Assembly (NCBI GenBank): GCA_038093975.1
Contig: JBBPTG010000082.1
Coordinates: 53,251-117,250, forward strand
Reading direction: 5' to 3'
DNA: 64,000 nucleotides
From: Chalciporus piperatus
Taxonomy: Eukaryota; Basidiomycota; Agaricomycetes; Boletales; Boletaceae
A model generated the notes under the pieces. The model was not told the origin of the DNA. It ran no database searches and saw only the letters and a list, made by a program, of their open reading frames with translations. Both the position numbers and the translations under genes were made by a program. Below, one piece after another: positions 30,871-43,242 of the stretch. Position 1 is the first letter of the stretch; every line of letters starts with the position of its first letter.

Positions 30871-33769
30871 CTAGGCGCTCGTGATAGCTTTCCGCCTCGA
30901 GATCGGCTTCGAGCGCTTGCGCTTCTTGCCTCCCGAGAATGCGTTGGCAGTTTTGAGGTCTCGTCCGAGGATATCGTCACCCTTGACCTGGTAGATACGT
31001 ACTATCCAGTTTTCTGAAGTGAACGCCTCCTCTGTAATAAACAAAAAATAGCGAATCAGACGCTGAAAAGCCACGTCGCTTTGCAACTTACCGAGATAGT
31101 CCAACGTAGGTCCCTTGAGAGGTACTTGCTGTCCACGTACTCGGTCGTTGGCCGGTCCACCCCCGAACAACTCGGCGAAGCGGTAATACGACATCTTGTA
31201 CATCAACGAGTCTCTCATCGCCGGAGCAGCCCGGTCATCAACACGGTACTCCCCATTGTTGAAGTAGTTGGGCTCTTGGATCTCGTCCGGCCATACACCC
31301 TGGGCGATACGAACCATCCAAAGGAACTTGTTGATATCATCGCCAGAGTAGCCGATGAGACCACCGAAGATGATAAGCACGTAGCTCACATCGTGTTTGC
31401 GAAGGATGGGGTATGCGACCTCCTCTGGGGAGGACATGGCTTTGCCGACGGTGGCGATGTGAGCTAAACAAAATAGTCAGGGAAGTGGTCTTCGGTATGT
31501 GATCACTCTACTCACTGTTGTTCCAGGTGTTGTTGTCGACCAACGTTGGACGATCAGCCATACCAGCGATCTGGTATCCGTAGTCCCACCAGCTCATGAC
31601 AACAGCATCTTCTGCCGTGTTCTGGCTCAGCCAGTAGTATGCCTCACGGAAATCGTCAATGATGTGTTGGCTTCCATCGGGTCCACTCGAGGAAAGAACG
31701 ACGGAAGGAGACGAGTACGCGTTCGAGGTGACCCACGTGCAGTGCACAACGAAGAAAAGAAGCAACCCGACCGTGTTCACGAGAACTGCAAAGCGAGTGT
31801 CAAGACCAAAGACACCCTTGGATTTCTTGGAGGCCGCGGGGGTAGATTCGTCGTCAGCAGCCTGAGCGGCGGCAACAGCGGAGGAAGCGACCCCTGTGAC
31901 GAGCTCTGCAAGGGCACCTCCTGATGCCGCGGGTGTCTCCTTCTCCTTTGTGTCCTTCGTCTTTTTTGCCTTCTTGTTAGTAGCAGGCGTAGCCGGGGCA
32001 GGAGTTGAGGAAACGCCGTTGGAGCCATTCGTGTCGGCAGCTGGGGCTGCCGGCTCGCTTTCCTCAGCTTCGGGTTCCGTAGCGTCAAGATAGGTATCAA
32101 GGAGGGATGACAGCGCAACTGCGGATGCCACACAAACGACAGGCGTAAGAGTGAGCATGAGACGGACCATGACGCCCGCGAAGTAGCTCGCCATCACAGC
32201 ATAGATGATCACAAAGATGTGCTCGTCACGAAGCGAGCGGAAGCACATAATGACACCGGCTGGGAACAGGCAGATAAGGAAATGAAGGTCCATGAAGAAT
32301 GCTGGCCATGCTGTAGGCTGGTGTTCGGAAACTGAGGCAATGATGGGAATGTACCTGCAAGATTTAAGATGTGAGACGGGAAGGTCACAATAGGAGAGCA
32401 ATATACGAACTTCTTGGCATAGCCGGTGTCCCATAACGAATAGAAACGACCAGTCCATGGTGCAATCCAACCTTTGTAGGTTAGTCCCACGATCGCGAAG
32501 AAACCAAGAGCTCCAACAACCACGACAGATGCGAGCAAAAGCCCTTGGAACTGCTTTGAAGAGACATGTGAGCGGACGAACTGTGCAAATGCAACGATTT
32601 GCAAGAGTCCAAACACCCCTGTCACAAATTATGAGTGAAGAGTCGACGAATTCACGACGAACTAAATTACCCAAGGCAGCCATATGTTCACTTGTGCGGA
32701 CGGGCTGGAAACCGACGAATGGAACCTGCATACTTGCGAGTGTTCCGATGGCATACCACGAAGAGTATGAAACATAGAGTCGGCTGGAGTACCGACCCAT
32801 GAGGAGAAGTACCAGCGCGTGCAAAGGAATCATGTTGGTGATGAACACATATCCACCTAAAAGAACCCGCGTCAACCTCGGATTCGGGGAATGGGTAAGA
32901 CGCGGTACTAACCCCATGCAGCAACCATGTAGAAATAAAAGACAGCAGCAATGGCACCGAAAAACGCGCTACCTTGCTTGAGTGCTTTGATCCAGCTGAA
33001 GAAAGTGAACATGAGGAGGAAGATAGCAATAGCCTCGTTGTCGTAAGACCCAGCAACAGAACGCGAGATGTAACCGGGCACAATGCCAATGAAAGCTGCT
33101 GCCAGTAGTCCAGCACGGTCATCCTTCATTTCCTTCGTGAACCTGCAATGCACGTAAATAAACGCGCTTGGCAACCAAGGAAAGTCGATACAAACATGTA
33201 AGTAGCCCACGCAGTCAAGGCACTGAAACCGGGCGCGAGAAGGACACAGATGTTGCGAATGTCCACAGGAAGGTTCAATGCATGAAGAATGTTGTAAATG
33301 ACACCACTTGTGGCCATGAGACCAGGGTAGATGGTACCGCCGACAACACGACCGAGTGGGTACCATGCTGTGGGATCAAACCAGTTCCAGAATTCCTTGG
33401 GTAGTTTATGAGCAGCTGGAACCAAGTCTCGTCATTGCAACAACTCACATAGAAACCTTTGGATGCCAGAACTTTGGTTGCACGACTGTGACACGTTAAA
33501 GCGAGGTATTCCGTGAAACGAACACAAATAAACATACTAGTTAAACCATGGGTCGCTGGGGACGGGCAAGTGAGACGGACTGCGCAGAAAAGAGGGGAAT
33601 GGAGTACATACAATTCGTGGATGATACTCTCAAAGTTTACGACAGCAAAGAGACGGGAAGCGATAGCAGCGGCTGATATGAGGCCAAGGGCTATGATGCG
33701 GAGGAGGGAAGCGGTATTGTTGACGACGGCGGGGGAAATGTTCTGAGGGAGCGGGAAAGCAGTCGGCAT
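30871..33769 (-). CDS. STT3: STT3, catalytic subunit of oligosaccharyltransferase
   Basis: Transfers the lipid-linked glycan to Asn in N-X-S/T sites in the ER lumen. ATG at 33769. The first helix ([20 protein letters not shown]) leads to HEFDPWFNYRAT; the catalytic Asp motif DPWFNY sits on an 18-nt exon (33538-33555). Then [30 protein letters not shown], a multi-helix region, GVFGLD, the signature [20 protein letters not shown] at about 31540-31600, and [17 protein letters not shown] near the C-terminus with a basic end; stop 30871-30873. An Ala/Glu/Lys-rich loop of about 100 residues (about 31830-32100) separates the penultimate helices; it is a fungal-type insertion of low complexity. About eight introns. 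No break. Same strand as the PDI-like gene, 331 bp apart. Confidence 0.95.
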
Positions 33770-34615
33770 GGCCGCTGCTGTGAACTTTGTCAGAGGTTAG
33801 ATATCGTCGACCAAACGTTGCAAATGAACGCAATGAAGTGCAGACTGAGTGGGTGAACGTCGACGTGTCGAATATCAATGACTCTGCTTACGTCAGTAAT
33901 CAACCCCCTCCAGAGGGGTGCGAGTTTAACCAATGTACACCAAGACTACTAGTAAGTGTACTTGCACTACCGTATCAATGATAGTGTCAAAGCTCTGTTC
34001 TGGTACAGCATATTACCCAGTCTCGGACCGAAGGACCTACAACCCTACTACGATTCTGATCTCGTTCGACTCCAGTCTCCCACTGTATCACGTATAGAAC
34101 ACCGGGAATCCCTTCCGTGGAAATTCTCAGCGTTCCCCCTTTGCCCAGACTCGAACCGAGACGATCACTCCTGTGTTTCGGTTGGTCCAATGAATTGAGA
34201 GCACGCATTCACCCTCCCACCTTGCTTGCACCGACTCTCAACGATTCAGATTTATCTCCCGCACTCGGGGCTGTGTGCACGCAGCGCATTGTCATTGGAT
34301 GTTCTAACACTCGTCTCCCCAAAATCAGCCCAACACGTGGATCTCATCACATAACTCTATGTGACGCGTGGAAGCCTCGAGGCAGACCACTCGTGCCTAC
34401 ATCATGTATCTGCGCCGCCACCCCATATAAAACCCCGTTGATTAACGGTATGCGTCACTCACGACGTCCCAATACCCCCCATCAGGTCTACCAGCGATAA
34501 TCAGCAGACCCACTTCATCCCTTCACTTCCGGATACCCTTGATTCCCTTAAATACCCAGGATCCTAGCATACTTCTCTCTTGTATTGATACTCTGACAAC
34601 ACTCTCTTGTCGACG
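33770..34615. promoter_or_regulatory. divergent promoter region, STT3 / Ran-binding-domain gene
   Basis: 846 bp, no gene. A TTACGTCA (TGACGTAA on the STT3 strand) lies at 33888-33895, about 120 bp upstream of the STT3 ATG. A TATAAAA run at about 34425-34431 and a CCAAT at about 34187 face the Ran-binding gene. Confidence 0.4.
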
Positions 34616-36403
34616 ATGCTGCCCATTACAGATTTCCCCTTTGCATTCTGCGGCATTGCTACCGTCGCTGCGACTCTCGGATACGCCTGCGCTCGCAGAG
34701 CTGCTGTTTCCCTCGCTTCCACCAAGGAGTTCAAAGCGTGAGTCGCCGAAAATCAACCTCGCCCAACAGCAATGATATATAGCGGCCGACAGCGATGTCG
34801 AGGCCGGCCCACACGAAGAGCGGTCCCTTAAGCGCAAACTCGACGCCTCTGACGAGCGCGAATCCGATGCGGAAGAACAATCACGACCAATGAAACGGAG
34901 CAGGACTCCACCCACGGACCAACAAGAAGATGACGAGGACGTAAGCACTCTCGCCCGCGTCCCTCCGGCACTGTCTTCGTTTGCTTATCGGGATATTGTT
35001 CAACCAGGAATGGGAAGTCGTTGTGGCTCCGCCTCCACCTTATGAACAGGCTGTTGGGCTACAGCACTCGGAACAACCTATGCGGGACCATGATGTTGTG
35101 CCCCAAGAGAACTCTTCCAGCAAGCAGGAAGTTCCGGCCGTACGAGAGGTAACTTGGATGACTCATCTAATCCCTTGAACTCGTGTCTAATCCCTTCTTC
35201 GAAGGCTACACCTCCCGAATTTTCACCGTATCCTGAGAAGAAAGAGACCAAAGCAGGGCGTTGCTCCACACCCCAACCACCATCACCGGTTAACCTATCA
35301 ACCAATGAACCTGAGGCTCCGCCCGCACATCCGGTAACACCACCCAAACCTGTCGTTCCAGTTACGAGCAAACCGACCAGTCCCTTCTCCGCCTTCTCTG
35401 GCTCTAGTTCGCCATTCGCTTCGTACTCCAACCCTAGCGGGACTTCACCATTTGCTCTCTCGGGGCAGGTGGTCAAGACCACGCCTGCGTGGAGACGTGA
35501 TAGTGAGGCCTCTGATGTGTTCGCTCAGGCTAGTCCTGCGAACGCCCTTGCTCCATCCCCAAACGACGCACCCTCAGTCGTCAAGAGTGGATCTTCCCCA
35601 CAGAAAAACGCTCTTGAATCTGTAAATCAAACGCCCTCCCTCGTCAAGTCGGCCACTTGTAAGTGGTTTCTATCAACCGCTACGGGTGATCGCGGCTAGA
35701 TTTGCTAACGCTTTACCCAGGCTTGACAGGCGAAGAGGACGAGACGGTCGTCGCTGATCTCAGAGGTGTCAAACTCTTCATTAAGCGCGGGCGCAAAGAG
35801 TTCACCGACGGGATGTACGGCCATGTCAAAATTCTCCGTCAAAAGGCTACACCCACAGAACTAACAGACGGCACGCCGCAGGGGAGCGAAGTCGAATCCA
35901 ATGCGCCAACCCGTCTACGTAAGTCACCTGCGCCTCAAACCCTCCGCCACAGATCATTTAATGTCGCGTTGCTCCTTTTCCTTGATATTTCACCCTCGCC
36001 CTTCACTTTATAACCAATTGCTCGTCGCGCGCAGTGTTCCGTCGTGATCCGTTGGGACAGGTATCAATGAACGTTGGTCTGCGCCCAACGATTCGGTGCC
36101 ATTTTGACGAAGCGGAGTACATTCTGCGTGTCGTTCTCGTAGAACAAGTGGTTGTAGACGGCAAGGATCCAAAGGACGAAATCGTTGTCTACGCTTTGAA
36201 GGTCAGTCGAACGATCACTCATCTATCATCGCACTGCATTTCTCATACACGCGTCGCCCATGCAGCCTGGGCGCGCCGTCAAGGCGGACTTCCAGTCCTT
36301 TGCAAAGACGCTGTGCGATCAAGAAGGACTCAAGTCTAGGCCTGTAGCGAGCACTATCACATCGACTACGACTGTCAGTGCTGGTGACGCCGCAGCATCG
36401 TGA
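34616..36403 (+). CDS. Ran-binding-domain (RanBD) protein with N-terminal hydrophobic segment
   Basis: The C-terminal third is a Ran-binding domain: TGEEDETVVADLRGVKLF, a KRGRKEFTDGMYGHVKILRQ block, and after an intron FRRDPLGQVSMNVGLRPTI. This matches the Yrb2/Hba1 and nucleoporin class that binds Ran-GTP at the nuclear pore or in Crm1-dependent export. The ATG at 34616 starts a hydrophobic stretch (FAFCGIATVAATLGYACA) that could be a membrane anchor, unexpected for a soluble nuclear Ran-binder. The middle is acidic then Pro/Ser-rich with SPF repeats (SPFSAF, SSPFAS, TSPFALSG) reminiscent of nucleoporin linkers. About six introns; first intron ends at 34792 in phase. Stop TGA 36401-36403. 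Function as transport co-factor is likely; the anchor suggests nuclear-envelope association (inference). Confidence 0.75.
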
Positions 36404-36978
36404 TTTGACAGACCTCCTATGGTTTCTCTCTGTGGCAAGTCACCGTTGGCGACGACACCTCCCTCGCCGATCAGGAGTCAGGACGCAGGTCGTTCGTGCG
36501 GGTGGCGTGTGGGGAAATAGGTGTCATGGACTAGGTCCACGCACTCGTGCATTTGACGCGTCCTCGGCGTGTTCTCCGCGGATGGTTTTGGTATTGATAT
36601 GTAACAGCAGCAGCAACGATTGCATGTGATATAGGAAATGTATGGTGGATAAGTAGGTGAAACGCAATATATGTGCTTGAAATAAACGTGCCGGACTTTG
36701 CGAAACTGCAGGGTCTATTACAGTCTATTACCTGTCCTGTGTATGGTAGATAAGATGACGGGGAGCTGTCAACAAAAGACATTTGTCCGGCCCCGAGATC
36801 TACACACTTGTCCTGATCCGAGCGTGTATGAACGCGACGAGGGGGTTAATTTCCAAATCCGGTATATTCACCCTCCCACGTCTTCCAAGAGTCGCGTTTG
36901 TCGTCACGCCGGTTGGCTTGGAAAGTCCCCTGTGTTTGAGTCCGCCCAGCGGTGAACGCTCGCAGTCAACCACCCAAC
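36404..36978. other. intergenic, promoter of the NTO1-like gene
   Basis: 575 bp without a supported gene; carries the Ran-binding gene 3' flank and the NTO1-like promoter. No clear box recognised. Confidence 0.5.
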
Positions 36979-39900
36979 ATGACTCGCGGATACAACTCCC
37001 CAGCAGACCACGCACCTCTTCCCCGAGTTTCCTTCGTAGTAGTGCAAGACGACGATTCCTCACAACCCGCCGGCGTGCATGACCAACAGGCGAGGTCATA
37101 CGGATGTGCGTCGCTCAGAACAGTTTTCGTTGGATCGTAGGTTTGACCTTTTGGGGACCCAGATAACGACTTTTCAGAGTTTCAGAAACCAGATCATTAT
37201 ATTCGGTATATCGGTGGGTTCAAATTAACGGGTCAACTTGTCGTTGGGGGTGTTTGCGCGGGATTCTGATTGACTATGGCAGAACCGCTGGAGAAGGATC
37301 TCGCTATTCAGGTCGAGTATGATATGGATGAGCAAGGTATGGTCGACATGCAGTGTTCTGCGAACGGCCGGTACTCATAGGACGTTAATTATCCAGACCA
37401 GGAATGGCTTGACGCAATGAATATCGAGCGGAGGAGGGACCAGATCAACCCAGTCGCATACGAGACGTTCGAAATCATCATGGATCGTTTGGAGAAAGAG
37501 TATTTCGACCTGGTACGTCTTCATACGCTGAAAGAACGACGAGTCACCCATTTGGTTATGGTTACTGCACACACACCCCAGACCAAGAACATTCCTAAAT
37601 CCGACTATGCGATGCCCTCGGAAGACTCGACGTGTGCTATATGCGATGATTCGGAAGGAGAGAATAGTAATGCGATCGTGTTTTGTGATGGGTGTAACCT
37701 TGCCGTGCATCAAGGTATGTGTGTTCAAATTGATTTCGTGCTGCGAACTCATAAATCAAGATTGTTATGGGGTTCCTTATATACCCGAGGGACAGTGGCT
37801 CTGCCGAAAATGTACTGTATCTCCCGAAAACCCAGTGGTAAGTACCTTGTATGCGCTCAAGATACATCTCACGACTGTGTTATCCAACTTTTTTTTTTCA
37901 GTCGTGTATATTCTGCCCCAATGAGGGTGGCGCGTTTAAACAGACGGTGCTCGGCGACTGGGCTCATTTGTTATGCGCGATTTGGATTCCCGAAACCAGA
38001 GTAGCCAACGAAGTATTCATGGAACCCATCACGGGTGCCGAGAAGATCCCAAAACAACGGTGGAAGCTAGTGGGTCTGACTTGCGCGCGACTACGTGCAT
38101 TGCGAGGTTGCGAACTAACGGGATCTTGTCTAGAAATGTTCGATATGTGGTGTCAGAGAAGGGGCTTGCATTCAATGTACGAAGACGTCTTGTTTCCTTG
38201 CCTTTCACACCACCTGTGCAAGAAGAGAAAGGTTTCTGATGCCTATGAAGAGCACGCAAGGGTCGGAGGCTGTCACGCTCACTTGTTATTGCGAAAAGCA
38301 CCTTTCGGTACGGTCTATTACTCACGAACGACTGCTATTTGAGTGGTGACCCAAATACACAGAAAGAGCAAGCCGAGGCCCGTGAAAAAGCCCTCGCTCA
38401 CGATGGCTATACTTCGAGTCCCAGCTCAAAGCTTTCTAAATCTGCCAGAGCCTACGCAAAGACATATAAAACTGGTCCTCCTCTCGTTCCGCAAATCATC
38501 GTTGACCGGATAATCAACTATATCACCAAGATCAATGTGCGCAAGAAACCCGAGTTCGTTCATCTGGTGTGTAGGTATTGGAGTTTGAAACGCGAGGGGA
38601 GACGGGGTGCACCGTTGTTGAAGAGACTCCATCTTGAACCATGGACTGCTTCGAATGCAGGAAAGTTGCAGACAGAGGAAGAGAAGGCAATGAAGCTCGA
38701 GGTATGGTTCTGTCTTTCGAGGACCATGTTGTTGTGACTGAACTATGTCTAGCATTTGAACCATGTTCGGAAGGATCTCGAGACGCTTCGAGAACTCACT
38801 CTGTTGTCTCGGAAACGAGAAAGCAGGAAACTAGCGCAGACCGAAGCTATACACAACGTGTTGGAAACTACTCTATTCCCTCACCTTGCCCCGATGCGCC
38901 TCGCTTTTGAGAAGATTCTTGCGTAAGTAACGGACGCTGAAGCAAGCAAGCAAACCATTTACGCATCTGTAGTCTCGACCGAAATGGCTTGTTCAAGCAT
39001 CCTGTCTCTAGAACCTCGGTTCCCGATTACTACGACGTTGTCAAGACTCCAATGACATGGGACGCCATCGACGCCAAACTGGACAGACATGAATATTGGG
39101 ATTCTGAAGCTTTCAAAGTATGTTTTCTGGTTCACTTCCAGCTGAGGATCCAGACTGTTTTACTATTTTTAGAGCGACGTCGAGCTCGTATTATCGAATG
39201 CGGTCCTGTATAACAAACCTGGGACACCGTTTTACAAGACTGCCCAACGAATGCAAACAACCGTCCAACCCATTCTCCAAGATTTAATCACTCTCCGATA
39301 CCAACACACGCCTGACGACAACTCTCAGATTCCTGTCGGAGACTTCGAACCCCCTCTAGAAGCCCTCCAACTCCTGGTCTCACCAGATCGCATACAAAAC
39401 GCCATCAGCCTTATTATCGAGACGGATCCCCTAGCCTCGCTATTTGACTACGAGCTCGGACGGATTAAACCTCCACCGCCGCCCCCACCTCCAAAGCCAA
39501 AGGCAGGAAAAAAGAAGGGTGCAAAGGCTGTCAAAGCAACCGAACCTGGTCCTCTCGACGTTGCGCCTGGTTTCCGAGCTCCTCGTACGCGTCGTGCATT
39601 GGCAGCTGCCGCCGCTTTCGAGGCAGAAGCTACTGGTGGTGTCGTCGAAGAAGGGATCGTGGAGTCAGAGGAAGCGGATGCCGAAGCCGAAGCCGAAGCC
39701 GAAGAACTGTTCAAGAGGACTACCAAGCCCCGTCGTGGTCCCTTGACGGGTCAATCGGTGGAGCCTCCGATAGTTGAAGATGTCGATAGTCAAGGCTCGT
39801 TCAAGATGTTTGATGCTGGGTGGATTTTGCCTACGGGACAGAAACGAGGAGGAAGGGAAACTGTTCAGAGGCCGCTGTTGCCTCCTCCGAGGAAGCGCAT

Positions 39901-41466
39901 ACGCACAGGTACGTTGACGACCGAGTCGCTTTTTGTGCGCGCGTGTGTGTGTCGGTCGCTCAATGGTTTGGGCCTAGCTGAACGTGGGACGTCGAAACTC
40001 TCGACGATCAGTACGAGCGTTTCGGAGAATCAGACGATCTCTGCGATGGTTCCTCCAGAGGAAGTTGCAGGACCGTCAGGTTTGTCTGTGGAAGAAAAGG
40101 CTGGGTTGGAAGTTGAGGCTGAAGTGCTGACGATCGTTGAGGATGCTCAACCCGAACCGGAGCATGCTCTCCCCGAGGTCGCACCATCGCCTGAGCCTGA
40201 ACCTGAACCGGAGCCAGAGCCGGAGCAAACGCTGGAGCCGGATCCTGAGGCGCAAAAAGCAGAACAGGCGGAAGAGACGCAATCTCAGCTAGAGGCGCGT
40301 ATTGCTGCCATCCCAAGAGATCCACATACGAAGATCATCGCGGTCGATGGTAAGATCATTATCGAAGAACTCGATACGCCAGCTACGCGCCGAGAGAAAG
40401 CGCTGCGTCGAAAGGCCGAGAAGGCGGCGACGGCTGCTGTACAATCCCAGGCACAGTTAACGGTCCCGCAACCAAAGCGGGATGGCCACGAATCCGATAT
40501 GTCTTCTCTCAGCGAACTCGAAAGTGAGGAGGAGGAGGGCGGCGACAATGGTCGTCAGGAGCAGCAAGCTCCACCGCAACCTGTTCAGCCGGTCGCAGGC
40601 CCCTCCATGACCTCGCAACGTGCTGAGCCAGGCACAGTCATTCTTCCAGATGGCAAAGCACTAGAAGGCGGGACTCTTGGTGGGTGATCTCACTCTGCGA
40701 ATCGTGGTGACGCATTTACTAATAATCTCTTGCTCTGCAGTTTGGGCTAAAGCAAGTTTGTAATTTTTCTTTGCGTATGTACCCCATTTGCTTCTGACCG
40801 TCCCATTAGATACCTACCCGTGGTGGCCAGCAGTCGTGTATGAACCGGACGATGAGCGTGTTCCTCCTACCGTGAAGAAGCAACGTGACGTGGGGCGCAG
40901 AACAGGCGATGGTCCTTTGCATTTGATCCAGTTCTTCGACAAGTCATCTCAGTGGTACGAGCCATCCGATCTCTGTCCGTGACAGCTGCTTATCCTCGCG
41001 CTTTCACACTCGACAGGCAATGGATCGGAGCGACTAAACTACTTCTACTCGGCGAAGATAACAGTGAGTGACGCTTAAAGCTCCCAAGGGCTGAAAATAT
41101 TGACTCGTGGACCAGCTCTGGATGCCGAAATGTTGGCTCCGACGTCACGTCGCCAACGTTGGAGGACGGCCAATATTCGAAAGGACTGTCGGGAAGCATA
41201 TTCGTACGTAGATTTTGCGCTTTGGTTTCGGTCTCTGATCCCCTCGTTGCTAATCGACTTTTTTTTCCAGACGCGCGATCGCAGAGATGGAGACTGAAGC
41301 TGACGTTTCTGGTGAACCCGATGCGATGGAGACGGAGGAAACAGGTGCAGCACAGACCACGACGGAGCGTGTGGGGGGGAATGCAACGGCCGCTGAGGTG
41401 GAACTGGAAGCGATGGAGGTGGAGCAGGAAACTGCAGGGCCCGAAGGAGGTGGTGCTCAGAGCTGA
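36979..41466 (+). CDS. NTO1: NTO1/BRPF-type chromatin reader (PHD, extended PHD, bromodomain, PWWP)
   Basis: Scaffold and histone reader of a NuA3/MOZ-type acetyltransferase complex (family knowledge). Domains in order: EPL-like N-terminus with [21 protein letters not shown] and EYDMDEQ; first PHD at about 37630-37820 ([40 protein letters not shown]); extended PHD ([24 protein letters not shown], then [15 protein letters not shown] and FHTTCARRE); a long helical linker; bromodomain about 38970-39290 ([20 protein letters not shown], then an intron, [20 protein letters not shown]); acidic Glu/Pro-rich region; C-terminal PWWP about 40740-40980 ([14 protein letters not shown]). Stop 41464-41466. 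A 15-nt exon (40741-40755) opens the PWWP. Yeast Nto1 lacks the bromodomain and PWWP, so this matches animal BRPF more closely. Confidence 0.9.
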
Positions 41467-41774
41467 AGAGCCGTTGGCTGTTGTGGGGTGAGATTTATGG
41501 GTGCATCTATCACGATGACAGTAAAGCATAGCATAGAGGCTGATTGTAGTATGTAGCTTCGGGTTATAGTAAGCACTTGCATATTTAGCTTTTGAAGACA
41601 GATCTAACTGTAATGTTGAGATCTTGAGACTCCATCACTGGCAGTGGATTACAACTAAGAATAAGGATATAGTCATTGACATCATACATCCCCAGTGCAC
41701 TAATTACCTATCCACATTACACTCCACTTATATGCTTGCTGATAACAATATTCTCTCCAACCTCTCAAGTTCAA
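41467..41774. other. convergent spacer
   Basis: 308 bp of AT-rich sequence between the stops of the NTO1-like and NAA50-like genes; shared 3' flank. Nothing else seen. Confidence 0.5.
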
Positions 41775-42491
41775 TCATACGCTTAGCACCCCAGCCATGA
41801 CAGACGTTCTCGCTCCGATCCCAACATGGAGCCGCAGGTCATCGGAAACCCGTTGATGAATCATCCCGAGATGCGTATAAAAGCACTTCCCCACAGCATT
41901 GGAGTTAGCAACCTGAACCTGAACGAGAACGGCAGTCTTGGCAATCCTCATCTCCTCATCAGGATCGTCCTCTGACACGGGTAGACACGGCTGTACGTCC
42001 GAATATGATACTTCGAGACGCCGGACGACCCCGTGAACGAGGGATCGTCCAATCCCTCGACGGTGATATGGAGGCGATACTCCCAGCGTGAGAAGGGTAA
42101 TGCGAGATCGGGGGATGTCGGAGCGTCCCTGATGGGCGCGGTCGTTTCTGTATAGTCGGTTCGGACTTGGAGTTGGTTGAGAGACGTCTACGGCTGCTGA
42201 TGCGAAGCCAACGACGGATCCGTTATGAATCTCTGTCGCGACCAAGCAGAGATGTCGTGGGTTAAGTAGGAGTTGAACGAAGAATGCGGCTGGATAGGAG
42301 ACAGGAAGGAGGGTGCGCTGGAAATTGTAAGGATACGCGATGAGTATATGGAGGGGAAATGAAACTATGGGCTACGGCCTAGAAAAATGGATACTCACGT
42401 GCAATGCGCGTACTTGAGGGACGTCCGACGATTTCATGGGACGCAGAACGATCCCTTCGGGTGGGGAAGGTGGTCCGCAGCTAGGGGTCAT
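41775..42491 (-). CDS. NAA50: NAA50-like N-alpha-acetyltransferase (GNAT)
   Basis: Acetylates protein N-termini, usually with the NatA complex at the ribosome (family knowledge). ATG at 42491 starts TPSCGPPSPPEGIVLRPMKS and SSDVPQVRALH; a short intron follows; then RTLLPVSYPAAFFVQLLL, which aligns with the F/LPVSY substrate-binding strand typical of Naa50. GNAT motif A is seen as SRITLLTLGVSPPYHRRGIG and RSLVHGVVRRLEV, with the acetyl-CoA-binding R-R-G-I-G loop, and motif B as VQVANSNAVGKCFYTHLGM. Stop at 41775-41777. About 215 residues, close to the family length, with an extra Arg/Pro-rich insertion before motif A and an acidic insertion (SEDDPDEEM) after it. Intact. Divergent from the enoyl-CoA hydratase gene. 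Confidence 0.8.
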
Positions 42492-43242
42492 GGTGGGAGC
42501 AAGATAGAAAGTATCTCGTGCACACAGGAATGCGTTATACGATCGGGATGAATCGGAAGAACTTAAGGGGCTTTAGGAGGCCCGACTCTAATGCATATGG
42601 TTACGGTGGCCCGTAGGTCCGGGGATCGGGCGGGAAGTGCCTTTTGACGCCGAGCTGATATTCTGGGTACTCTTTAGCATCACAGTCTCAGTCAAGGACA
42701 GGCATTGAACTTCTAGCCTTCCAGCAAAATCACGTGTTTTCAGGGCAAAGACCCAACTGTCACTATCACTGTCAGTGTCAAGAGATCAAAGCTTTTGGAA
42801 ACTGGACTCGGATGATCAAACTCGTACCTCGCCGTCGGGCAATGCACCGGAATTAGTTTGACACATGTGATACGGGTGTTTGTTGCTGCAGCGGATGGTT
42901 GATCCATGGAGCTACATACCTAGTACCTTGGGGACGCGACGACCGAGGTCTATTGACCTGTGCTGCGTGCCGGCTGCGTGGGCCGTGGCACCACTGACTG
43001 TCGCGTGGGCCGCTTCATTGAGCCAACGAAGAATACCCAAGTTCTTCTGAAGACTTCAGGTTCATAAATCAAGAAAGGAATTCTAGAGTTGGGATGGTCG
43101 GAGTGGAAGAACGATCATGTCAGGGGTATCACACACCCACTTCGGCAAAGACGTGTGACTTCCGCTCGGAACTTCCAACTAGGTTCCCACTACAAGGTTT
43201 GGTGTCTTGCTGAACTGTTCAGCTAAGAGAGTGACCTCGATC
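42492..43242. promoter_or_regulatory. divergent promoter region, NAA50-like / enoyl-CoA hydratase
   Basis: 751 bp, no gene. Holds a short repeat of CACTATCACTGTCAGTGTCA type around 42757-42781. A single CCGAGG at 42953-42958 resembles the fatty-acid-response hexamer of ascomycetes but one copy proves nothing. Confidence 0.4.

Noticed and set aside
42953..42958. CCGAGG hexamer upstream of enoyl-CoA hydratase
   Set aside because: Resembles the ascomycete fatty-acid-response site, but a single 6-mer in 750 bp is expected by chance and the regulator is not established in basidiomycetes.
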